Shown here piece by piece: positions 1-6,383 of a stretch of DNA of 8,452 nucleotides. The notes beneath the pieces are model-generated. The model was given only the letters and a program-made list of their open reading frames with translations, had not been told where the DNA came from and made no database searches. Origin of the DNA: an uncultured Lachnospiraceae bacterium (lineage in GTDB: Bacteria > Bacillota > Clostridia > Lachnospirales > Lachnospiraceae); assembly GCA_902796375.1 (NCBI GenBank), contig CADBOW010000255.1, forward strand, positions 1 to 8,452, read 5' to 3'. How positions within the stretch are numbered: the first letter of the stretch is position 1; every line of letters starts with the position of its first letter. A program made the position numbers and the translations under genes.

Positions 1-456
1 GATCCCATCGATGCAGGCAGCTTCAGCCGCATTATTTCCGGGCACCACAAGCCTCCGGTATCCCTGTCCGGCAGCAAAATGCGCCACCGCAAGAACACCG
101 GGTATCTCCCGGACACTTCCGTCCAGTCCCAGCTCACCCAGAAACAGATATTCATTTAATCCTTCCGGGGAAAGAATCTCCATGGAACAGAGCAATGCGA
201 CGGCAATGGCCAGATCATAGCCTGCGCCGTCCTTTCTTACATCTGCCGGAGAAAGACTTACGGTGATCCGCCGGGGCGGAAGTCCGTAACCCGAGTTCCT
301 GAGTGCCGTACGCACCCTGTCACCTGCCTCGCGAACGGAGGAGGATAGATACCCTACCATGGATAAGGACGGAAGTCCCTGGCTGATGTCGGCTTCAACC
401 TTCACCAGCAGTCCGTCGATCCCAAGAGGGCTTCCACTGTAGATACAACTGTACAT
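1..456 (-). CDS. YifB/ComM-family Mg-chelatase-like ATPase, N-terminal part (cut by window edge)
   Basis: Only the first 152 codons are present; the frame is still open at the left edge. The ATG at 456 follows a good ribosome binding site (AGGAGA). The visible residues match the N-terminal domain of the YifB/ComM family, which resembles the ChlI subunit of magnesium chelatase: a short beta-rich start (IYSGSPLGIDGLLVKVEADI), then LSMVGYLSSSVREAGDRVRT at about 31-50, the conserved NSGY..PPRRITVSLSPAD stretch at 54-72, and RKDGAGYDLAIAVALL at 74-89. Family members continue with a P-loop AAA+ domain and a C-terminal Mg-chelatase domain, about 500 residues in all; those parts would lie outside the window. 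In Proteobacteria ComM acts as a helicase during natural transformation; the role in Firmicutes is not settled. The family usually has GLP where this protein has GYL. Family assignment is firm from sequence; function is inferred. Confidence 0.88.
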   Translation of the reverse strand, partial: MYSCIYSGSPLGIDGLLVKVEADISQGLPSLSMVGYLSSSVREAGDRVRTALRNSGYGLPPRRITVSLSPADVRKDGAGYDLAIAVALLCSMEILSPEGLNEYLFLGELGLDGSVREIPGVLAVAHFAAGQGYRRLVVPGNNAAEAACIDGI

Positions 457-521
457 AGACTCTCCTTTCGCCTCTTCGGGAGTCTGTATGCCACAGTTTT
501 GTATATCAGAATCGAAATCAT

Positions 522-551
522 CGGCACGCCGCACATGAAGCGTGGGTGCCG
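522..551 (-). other. Inverted repeat in the PAP2-yifB gap
   Basis: A perfect 6-bp inverted repeat (CGGCAC at 522-527, GTGCCG at 546-551) lies in the 111-bp gap between the PAP2 gene and the yifB-like gene. An alternative nested pairing, CACGC (525-529) with GCGTG (540-544), is also possible. No T-run follows on the minus strand, so it is at best a weak terminator for the flavin reductase-PAP2 transcript and could be chance. Confidence 0.2.
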
Positions 552-567
552 CGTTATCATAGCGACA

Positions 568-1161
568 TCATAGCACCATCATTGAATCCGCATCTTCACG
601 TTCCTGCCGTCGCTGCAGGACCTTCTTCTCGATCAGACGGAAGATCAGATAAGCAGCCACCGCCGATATGGTGGCAAAGATTGCGGCGCAGATCACATCG
701 GTGGGATAATGAGCACCCACATAGATCCGGGAAATACCCATTAATACGCCAAAGCAGAGTAGCAGGATTCCGGGAAGCTTCTTCTTCGCCGAAAGAAGGA
801 TTCCTGTCCCCACTGAAAATACGCAGGCCGTATGACCTGAAGGGAAGGATGCATCCGATTCCGGATCCACGATCCGCGTCAGACCTTCGATCATTTCATA
901 CGGACGGATCCGTCCCACCAGATTTTTGATCACCAGATTATTAACACAGAAGCTGAGGACCAGTGCTGCAGAGGCACAGATTCCGATCCTTCTGGTCTTC
1001 TTCGGTATCATAAGGCCGATACAGAGCAGGATCCATACCACTCCCTTTAACCCGCCAACCATACTGATTCCCTTCATGATGGGATCAAGCCAATCTGCAC
1101 GAATATGATCCTGAAAATAAAGCAGGACGCTTGTGTCCCACTGAATGATAGCATCAAGCAT
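568..1161 (-). CDS. PAP2-superfamily membrane phosphatase
   Basis: This 197-residue protein is a PAP2 (type 2 phosphatidic acid phosphatase) family integral membrane enzyme. All three phosphatase signature blocks are visible: KNLVGRIRP at 79-87, FPSGHT at 106-111 and SRIYVGAHYPTD at 144-155. The predicted catalytic residues are His110 and His151, with Asp155 supporting His151. Hydrophobic segments at about 40-53, 60-78, 112-124, 131-143 and 156-175 fit the usual bundle of membrane helices, with the active site at the outer membrane face. A basic, charged tail follows. Bacterial members of this size dephosphorylate lipid phosphates such as undecaprenyl pyrophosphate or phosphatidylglycerol phosphate; the substrate cannot be read from sequence. 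The ATG at 1161 overlaps the end of the flavin-reductase gene by 8 bp (ATGCTTGA), with a weak GGAAG site upstream, so it is probably translated by coupling. Family call is strong; substrate unknown. Confidence 0.93.
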   Translation of the reverse strand: MLDAIIQWDTSVLLYFQDHIRADWLDPIMKGISMVGGLKGVVWILLCIGLMIPKKTRRIGICASAALVLSFCVNNLVIKNLVGRIRPYEMIEGLTRIVDPESDASFPSGHTACVFSVGTGILLSAKKKLPGILLLCFGVLMGISRIYVGAHYPTDVICAAIFATISAVAAYLIFRLIEKKVLQRRQEREDADSMMVL

Positions 1162-1735
1162 GTTTTCTTCCGCCCTTCTTTCTTACCGAATATCCGAACT
1201 TGCCCAGCTTCTCACCCAACCGGAAATACTCCCCGTGGGAATAGGCCATCAAATCTGTATCATTCAGATGAAACTTACCGGTTTCATCCATATATTCATT
1301 ATTCACCGATACGGAGACCACCCTGGCCAGAAAAAGGTCATGTGTCCCCAACGGCTTCACCTCTGTCACCTTGCAGGCAAGGATCAGCGGACTCTCCTGA
1401 ATCCCGGGTGCCGAGATTCCCTCCAGAGAAACGGGTGTCAGCTTCATTTCCCGAAACTTGTCCACATCACGTCCTGACTTCACTCCGCAGAAATCCGCAG
1501 CATAGGTAAGATCCTTCGTCACAAGATTGATTGCAAATTCTCCTGTCTCCCGAATGATCGGATAGGAGTAACGTTCCGGCCGGACGGAGATCGAAACCAT
1601 AACCGGATCCGAGCAGACGGTTCCCGCCCAGGCAATCGTGAGAATATTCGGTTTCTCTCCCGGGCGCTGACAGCTGACCATCACTGCCGGTACAGGGTAC
1701 AGCATATTTCCCGGTTTCCATGTCTGACGGGACAT
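1154..1735 (-). CDS. Flavin reductase-like FMN-binding split-barrel protein
   Basis: This 193-residue cytoplasmic protein resembles the flavin reductase/flavoredoxin (DIM6/NTAB, COG1853) family, which binds FMN in a split beta barrel and transfers electrons from NAD(P)H or partner proteins. Supporting features are a core at about 29-61 (PNILTIAWAG, then SDPVMVSISV and YSYPII), the FAINLV strand at 67-72, GTHDLFLARVV at 130-140, and the C-terminal AYSHGEYFRLGEKLG block at 164-178, which matches the family's usual Tyr-Gly-x-Tyr...Leu-Gly ending. The open frame extends upstream to 1813 from a TTG, but the ATG at 1735 is preferred because AAGGAGA sits 5 bases before it and the protein then has the family's normal start and length. 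The gene ends inside the first codons of the PAP2 gene. The physiological electron partner is unknown; nothing nearby indicates a specific oxygenase or sulfite system. Confidence 0.88.
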   Translation of the reverse strand: MSRQTWKPGNMLYPVPAVMVSCQRPGEKPNILTIAWAGTVCSDPVMVSISVRPERYSYPIIRETGEFAINLVTKDLTYAADFCGVKSGRDVDKFREMKLTPVSLEGISAPGIQESPLILACKVTEVKPLGTHDLFLARVVSVSVNNEYMDETGKFHLNDTDLMAYSHGEYFRLGEKLGKFGYSVRKKGGRKHA

Positions 1736-1821
1736 CTCTCTCTCCTTGTCGAAGTCAGATGCCACGCCGCAGCCGGCGGGCATATTCTGGCTTATTTCGT
1801 TCCTCCACTCCAAATGGGATG

Positions 1822-1851
1822 ATTATCTGACCCTTGCGGCAACAAAGTCAT
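1822..1851 (-). promoter_or_regulatory. Possible sigma-70-type promoter for flavin reductase-PAP2
   Basis: In the 125-bp gap after the second CobW-like gene the minus strand carries ATGACT (1851-1846) and GATAAT (1827-1822) separated by 18 bp, 9 of 12 consensus matches. It lies 86 bp before the flavin-reductase ATG. This would let the downstream pair be expressed separately from the GTPase genes. It is a pattern match only. Confidence 0.35.
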
Positions 1852-1860
1852 AAAATCCGA

Positions 1861-2826
1861 TCAATAGGTGAAATACACCAGATCCTCTGCAGCGGGGCTG
1901 GTTTTGGCCACATTGTCGGCATAGATCACGGGGCCTTCCCCCTGGAATTCCGGATAGAATTCCTTTTTGATCTCACCCTCGACCATAACCCATTCCCGGT
2001 CCTTCAGAGTCTTCGCTCCGCCGTAATAGGTCTTGAAGCCCACAAAGGCGATATCTGCCGCACAGCATGTCATGGCAAAACGACCCGGTACAAAGGTCTG
2101 ATCGCTGTAATTGCTGGGGCGGTGAACCTGAGCCTTAAAATGCACCTTTTTCCCCACATACTTGTCGGGATTGTCCGCCGCATCCGCATAGAACAGTCCG
2201 AAATCCTCTTCGGAAAGCTCGATCCGCGGTCCGGAGGTATCGAAGGGAAGCTCGATATCCCCGTCCATACCATTGTCCGTTTCCCCGTTCTTACCTTCGA
2301 AGATGATCTGTGCTCTTCGATTTACCGCACGGATACTGCGACGGTATTCCGCCTTCTTTGTGGTCTCGTCACAGCGGTTGAAGATGATCATGTCCGCATT
2401 TCTCAGCTGGTCCATCATCACCTTCTTCATATTATTGACATATACATCAAATGTGGTGGCATCCACGAAGGAAATGATCTGAACCACAGTCCAGCCCTTG
2501 GGAACGCGGATCTGGAATATCCTGTCCAGCTCCCACATGCCGTTGTATTCGATCATCACATTTTCCGGCTGATAGGTCCTGGCCAGATCCAGCAGATGAT
2601 CCGTCGTCAGATTCTCCTCGGTTATAAACTCCGGGAAAATGTTCTTACGCTTCAGTGCCTCGATATCATATTCTTCCTCTCCATCCTCACAGATGAGAAG
2701 AAGTGTTTTCTGTCCCTCGGTAAAGTCCTGTTTGATCAGGGTATCCTTTGCAAACTGCGTTTTCCCGCTGCCCAGGAATCCCATAAAGACATATACCGGT
2801 ATTTCCTTAACTTCTTCCTTCTTCAT
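1861..2826 (-). CDS. Divergent CobW-like GTPase fused to a DUF1980/YcgQ-like C-terminal domain
   Basis: This 321-residue protein has two parts. Residues 9-195 form a CobW/COG0523-type P-loop GTPase: Walker A GFLGSGKT at 16-23, a switch/Walker B-like IEYNG at 92-96, the SFVDATTF strand at 119-126 and a guanine-specificity motif NRCD at 150-153. The CxCC metal-binding motif of ordinary COG0523 proteins is absent. Residues about 217-308 resemble the OB-fold C-terminal domain of DUF1980/YcgQ (TIGR03943) proteins: KYVGKKVHFKAQV, then GRFAMTCCAAD with Cys254-Cys255, VGFKTYYGG, and a closing strand REWVMVEGEI. The usual CobW C-terminal domain is missing. I prefer the ATG at 2826, with AGAGG 6 bases upstream, over a TTG at 2844 with no usable spacing. 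It sits 32 bp after the His-rich CobW gene, so co-transcription is likely. A role in metal delivery or in regulating a partner is inferred; the paired Cys may bind metal. Confidence 0.8.
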   Translation of the reverse strand: MKKEEVKEIPVYVFMGFLGSGKTQFAKDTLIKQDFTEGQKTLLLICEDGEEEYDIEALKRKNIFPEFITEENLTTDHLLDLARTYQPENVMIEYNGMWELDRIFQIRVPKGWTVVQIISFVDATTFDVYVNNMKKVMMDQLRNADMIIFNRCDETTKKAEYRRSIRAVNRRAQIIFEGKNGETDNGMDGDIELPFDTSGPRIELSEEDFGLFYADAADNPDKYVGKKVHFKAQVHRPSNYSDQTFVPGRFAMTCCAADIAFVGFKTYYGGAKTLKDREWVMVEGEIKKEFYPEFQGEGPVIYADNVAKTSPAAEDLVYFTY

Positions 2827-2858
2827 AACAAACCTCTGATCCAACCTGTCCTGGAATA

Positions 2859-3953
2859 CTAAATTCCAAATAATTCAGCGATCTTATCTTCCTTCAGCTG
2901 GCTTCCGATCACGCACAGCTTCCCTGTATAGTCTGCGGAACCGTCGCGGATCTCGAACTCGCCGGGTACCAGATCAAACTCCATCCATTTCTGATCCTTA
3001 TCCGGAACGATTCCCTTCGCCCGAAGGATGATGCCGTACGGATTGTCCTCTTCCACTGCCAGCTGCTCCAGGATCTTCGTAAGTGCATCCCTGTCATACC
3101 GCGCAGCGGTCTCTCTGCCCCAGCTGGTAAATACTTCATCCGCGTCATGTCCATGATGATGGTGATGATGTCCACAGCTGCAGACGCCGTTTTCGTCATA
3201 ATGATGCTCATGATGTTCATGTTCTTCATCATGATCATGGTCATGGTGGTGATGATGCTCATGCTCCTCATCGTGATCATGGTCATGGTGATGGTGGTGC
3301 TCCTCATCATCCACCGCCGGATCATATTTGAAATTCATCATGATATCTTCCACATTTGTGGAATGCTCCATAGCCTCCAGGATCTGAACGCCGGAAATGT
3401 CATCCCAGGCAGTGGTGATCACCCGGGCATCCGCATTATGCTCTCTGATCCGGTCCGCTGCATCCAGCAGCTTCTCTTCCGGAACGCTTTGCGTCCTGCT
3501 GAGCACAACGGTTCCGGCCGCTTCGATCTGATTCAGGAAGAACTCACCAAAGTTCTTCATATATACCTTTGCCTTGGTCACATCCACAACGGTTGTTGCC
3601 GTATTCAGCTGAAGATCAACTGTTTCGGCAGCCTTCTGGATGGCCTTGATCACATCCGAAAGCTTTCCGACTCCTGAGGGTTCGATGATGATCCGATCCG
3701 GATGATACTGATCCACAACCTTCTGCAGTGCCTCTCCGAAATCTCCCACCAGGGAGCAGCAGATGCATCCGGAATTCAACTCATTCACCTGAATCCCAGC
3801 ATCCTTCATAAAATCACCGTCCACACCGATCTCGCCAAACTCATTCTCGATCAGAACCAGCTGCTCGCCGGCGAACGCCTCCCTGATCAGCTTCTTGATC
3901 AGTGTTGTCTTTCCGGCTCCGAGAAATCCGGAAATGATGTCTACCTTAGCCAC
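2859..3953 (-). CDS. COG0523/CobW-family metal-chaperone GTPase with His-rich insert
   Basis: This 364-residue protein is a canonical COG0523 GTPase. Seen directly: Walker A GFLGAGKT at 9-16, ENEFGE at 36-41, the metal-binding CICC at 63-66, EPSG at 91-94, and a C-terminal CobW_C domain from about 273 to 364. Between the domains, residues 219-269 hold 27 histidines, many Asp/Glu, and a Cys-Ser-Cys (258-260). The insert contains a 14-residue unit present twice in tandem (219-232 and 233-246). Such inserts are known in metallochaperones of this superfamily (HypB, UreG, nickel or zinc COG0523 proteins) and store or capture Zn, Ni or Co. The G4 position reads SRTQ (152-155) rather than NKxD. The start is a GTG at 3953 with GGAGG 7 bases upstream. 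The gene lies between glgB and the divergent CobW-like gene, with which it probably forms an operon. Target metal and client enzyme cannot be told; zinc is the default guess. Confidence 0.93.
   Translation of the reverse strand: MAKVDIISGFLGAGKTTLIKKLIREAFAGEQLVLIENEFGEIGVDGDFMKDAGIQVNELNSGCICCSLVGDFGEALQKVVDQYHPDRIIIEPSGVGKLSDVIKAIQKAAETVDLQLNTATTVVDVTKAKVYMKNFGEFFLNQIEAAGTVVLSRTQSVPEEKLLDAADRIREHNADARVITTAWDDISGVQILEAMEHSTNVEDIMMNFKYDPAVDDEEHHHHHDHDHDEEHEHHHHHDHDHDEEHEHHEHHYDENGVCSCGHHHHHHGHDADEVFTSWGRETAARYDRDALTKILEQLAVEEDNPYGIILRAKGIVPDKDQKWMEFDLVPGEFEIRDGSADYTGKLCVIGSQLKEDKIAELFGI
3216..3299 (-). repeat. Two-copy 42-bp tandem repeat encoding His/Asp/Glu units
   Basis: Positions 3258-3299 and 3216-3257 encode the same 14 residues (five His, then alternating Asp/His, then Glu-Glu-His-Glu). 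The two 42-bp copies differ at 7 positions, and all seven are third-codon-position, synonymous changes. This indicates an internal duplication kept by selection on the protein, inside the metal-binding insert of the COG0523 GTPase. Confidence 0.85.
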
Positions 3954-3992
3954 GTTAATGCCTCCATTCTTTCTGTCATTCCGGGGAATACA

Positions 3993-4020
3993 GGTCTCCG
4001 GGCATATAAACCCGGAGTCC
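3993..4020 (-). other. Stable hairpin between glgB and the His-rich GTPase gene
   Basis: The 80-bp gap holds a perfect 7-bp GC-rich stem (CTCCGGG at 3996-4002 with CCCGGAG at 4011-4017) around an 8-base AT-rich loop. Two further G-C pairs lie beyond a T-T mismatch. On the minus strand it follows the glgB stop, but the bases after it (TGTATTCC) contain no T-run. It may be a weak terminator, or an RNA processing or stabilising element separating glgB from the GTPase genes. Confidence 0.45.
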
Positions 4021-4033
4021 CCCTATGACATGC

Positions 4034-6349
4034 TTATTTTTTTGTATCTGTCTCTTTCACTTCTGTCTTCCCGCTTTTCGCCTTCGTTCCTGTCGCCTTT
4101 GTCGCTGCGGTCTTTGCTTCTGCCGCTTTGGTTCCGGCTGCCTTTCGTGCAACCGTCTTCTTGAATACGGAAATGGACAGTCCGGGCACGGTGATGGAGA
4201 TATAATTCTTTCTTCCATCCACCTTTCCGGCCTTGGAATCCTTCGCCGTTCTGTTGTTCATGCCTTCACCGCCGAACTTGGACGCATCACTGGAGAATAT
4301 CTCCTTCCAGCGTCCCTCGGAGGGAACCGCAAGCTTGTAATTCTTATATACGATGGGGGTGAAGTTGCAGATCACCAGAAGGGTGTCCTTCTCCGAATCC
4401 CCATGTCGCTCAAAGGACAGAAGCGAATGATTTGCATCCGATTCCTGGATCCATGCGAAGCCTGCAGGATCACTGTCCAGCTGATAGAGCGCCGGTTCCT
4501 CCTGATACAGCTTGTTCAGTGCCTTCATATAGGTCTGAACATAGGTATGGGCGTCAAATTCAAAAAGCGACCAGTCCAGTTCATCCGACTCATTGAATTC
4601 CTTAAACTGAGCAAACTCCTGTCCCATAAAGAGCAGCTTCTTGCCCGGGTGTGTCATCATAAATCCGAAGGCCGTTCTGAGATTGGAGAATTTGTCCTCA
4701 TATCCTCCCGGCATCTTCTCGATCAGGGATCCCTTCTCGTGAACCACCTCATCATGGGAAAGCACCAGAATGAAGTTCTCACTGTATGCATAGACCATGC
4801 TGAAGGTAAGATCATTATGATGATACTTCCGATACAGAGGATCCAGCTTCATGTAACGAAGGAAATCGTTCATCCAGCCCATATTCCACTTATAATCAAA
4901 CCCCATGCCGCCGTCTGCAACGGTGTGTGTCATCATGGGCCATGCGGTGGACTCCTCGGCGATCATCATAACCCCCGGGAAATACTCCCGCATTTTCTCA
5001 TTCAGCTCCTTGATGAAGGCGATGGCTTCCAGATTCTCATTTCCGCCATACTGATTCGGTCTCCACTCTCCGGGGCCGCGGCCGTAATCCAGATAAAGCA
5101 TGGACGCCACCGCATCCATCCGGATCCCGTCCACATGATACTTATCCGCCCAGTAAAGCGCGTTGGAAACCAGGAAATTCCGAACCTCATTCTTACCGTA
5201 ATCAAAAATATAGGTGCCCCAATGGGGATGCTCCGCTCTCTGGGGATCCGTGCTTTCATACAGGGGCGTACCGTCAAAGCGTCCCAGTCCGTGGGGATCC
5301 TTGGGGAAATGTGCCGGTACCCAGTCGATAATGACACCGATGCCCTGTGCATGCATATAATCCACAAAGCCCATAAAATCAGCCGGCGATCCGTATCTGG
5401 ATGTAGGAGCATAGTATCCTGTCACCTGATAACCCCAGGAGGGATCGTAGGGATGCTCCATGATGGGCATGAGCTCCACGTAGTTGTAGCCCATTTCCTT
5501 CATGTACTCTGAAAGCTGAAGCGCGATCTCCTTATAACCGAAGAATTCCCTTCCGTCCTTCGGGCGTTTCCAGGAGCCCATATGAACCTCGTAAATGTTC
5601 ATCGGCTTTTTGTCAGCCGCCTTCTTGTCACGCTCACTCATCCATTTCTTATCCTGCCAGGTGTAATGCAGCTCCGTAACACGGGATGCATTTGCAGGAC
5701 GGATCTCGGATGTGAAGGCATAGGGATCACTCTTCATAAAGACCTGTCCGGTCTTGGAACGGATCTCATATTTATAGATCTCATCCAGGAAATCTCCCGG
5801 AATGAACAGCTCAAAGATGCCGGAATAATCCAGCTTCCGCATGGGAAAACGGCGTCCGTCCCAATTATTGAAATTCCCGACTACGGAAACCCGCTCCGCG
5901 TTCGGTGCCCAGACGGCAAAAAGTGTTCCCTGTATTCCGTCCACAGTCATGGGGTGCGCACCCATTTTCTCATAGATCTGATAATGCTGACCCTCATTGA
6001 AAAGGCTGATATCAATGGGATCGATCACCGGCTCGAAGATGTAGGGATCCACATAGGTCTCCTCATGTCCGTCCTCGAACTTCGCCTTCACCTCATAGGG
6101 AAAGCTCTTCGTATCCTTCAGCATAACGGAGAAGAAACCCTTCACCCGTTCCGATACCAGCGTATAATATTTCTTTGTCTCAAGGTTCTTAACCTTTACA
6201 ATCTTTGCATCCGGCAGATAAACGTTGATGTAAACGTCATCGATGCACTCGTGCATACCAAGGATATGGTGAGGATTCTCATGACGCGCATGAACCAGAG
6301 CGTCAACCTCCATCCAGTTGATTGCAAATACTGCCTTTCTTCCTGCCAT
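4034..6349 (-). CDS. glgB: 1,4-alpha-glucan (glycogen) branching enzyme
   Basis: GlgB makes alpha-1,6 branches by cutting an alpha-1,4 glucan chain and reattaching it, in cytoplasmic glycogen synthesis. The 771-residue protein shows the full GH13 layout: an N-terminal N1-like module (about 7-105), a CBM48 domain (about 128-213, with FAVWAPNAERVSVVGNFNNW), the catalytic barrel, and a C-terminal beta domain (to about 730). The GH13 regions are DWVPAHF at 342-348, GIRMDAV at 408-414 with nucleophile Asp412, IAEEST at 463-468 with the acid/base Glu, and SHDE at 531-534. The last 38 residues are Lys/Ala/Thr-rich (10 Lys, 10 Ala, 8 Thr) and lie beyond the conserved enzyme. The ATG at 6349 is chosen over an upstream TTG at 6370; AAGGA lies 11 bases before it, a slightly long spacing. 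It starts 34 bp after the DUF1015 stop, so co-transcription is likely. No other glycogen gene is in the window. Confidence 0.97.
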   Translation of the reverse strand: MAGRKAVFAINWMEVDALVHARHENPHHILGMHECIDDVYINVYLPDAKIVKVKNLETKKYYTLVSERVKGFFSVMLKDTKSFPYEVKAKFEDGHEETYVDPYIFEPVIDPIDISLFNEGQHYQIYEKMGAHPMTVDGIQGTLFAVWAPNAERVSVVGNFNNWDGRRFPMRKLDYSGIFELFIPGDFLDEIYKYEIRSKTGQVFMKSDPYAFTSEIRPANASRVTELHYTWQDKKWMSERDKKAADKKPMNIYEVHMGSWKRPKDGREFFGYKEIALQLSEYMKEMGYNYVELMPIMEHPYDPSWGYQVTGYYAPTSRYGSPADFMGFVDYMHAQGIGVIIDWVPAHFPKDPHGLGRFDGTPLYESTDPQRAEHPHWGTYIFDYGKNEVRNFLVSNALYWADKYHVDGIRMDAVASMLYLDYGRGPGEWRPNQYGGNENLEAIAFIKELNEKMREYFPGVMMIAEESTAWPMMTHTVADGGMGFDYKWNMGWMNDFLRYMKLDPLYRKYHHNDLTFSMVYAYSENFILVLSHDEVVHEKGSLIEKMPGGYEDKFSNLRTAFGFMMTHPGKKLLFMGQEFAQFKEFNESDELDWSLFEFDAHTYVQTYMKALNKLYQEEPALYQLDSDPAGFAWIQESDANHSLLSFERHGDSEKDTLLVICNFTPIVYKNYKLAVPSEGRWKEIFSSDASKFGGEGMNNRTAKDSKAGKVDGRKNYISITVPGLSISVFKKTVARKAAGTKAAEAKTAATKATGTKAKSGKTEVKETDTKK

Positions 6350-6383
6350 ATCTTTACCAATCCTTCCCAAATCTACCCAATAC

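Noticed and set aside
1736..1813. Upstream extension of the flavin-reductase frame from a TTG
   Set aside because: AAGGAGA directly before the ATG at 1735 decides the start; the extra residues do not match the family.
1834..2862. Plus-strand open frame of 342 codons
   Set aside because: It mirrors the divergent CobW-like gene; the minus frame has Walker A and OB-domain motifs, while the plus frame has none.
3180..3305. CRISPR or simple-sequence array suggested by repeated atgatgg words
   Set aside because: The periodicity is three bases and in frame with His/Asp codons of a conserved gene; there are no repeat-spacer units.
3147..3677. Met/Val/Ile-rich plus-strand frame resembling a membrane protein
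   Set aside because: The hydrophobic run is the complement of His/Asp/Glu codons in the metal-binding insert of the COG0523 gene, so it is an artefact of the reverse strand.
4034..4042. T-run on the plus strand near the hairpin at 3993-4020
   Set aside because: It encodes the terminal Lys codons and stop of glgB on the other strand and lies 13 or more bases from the stem, too far for an intrinsic terminator.
4025..5512. Long plus-strand open frame of 495 codons
   Set aside because: It is antisense to glgB, whose catalytic motifs are all on the minus strand. The plus-strand translation is rich in Leu, Ile and His with no recognisable domain.
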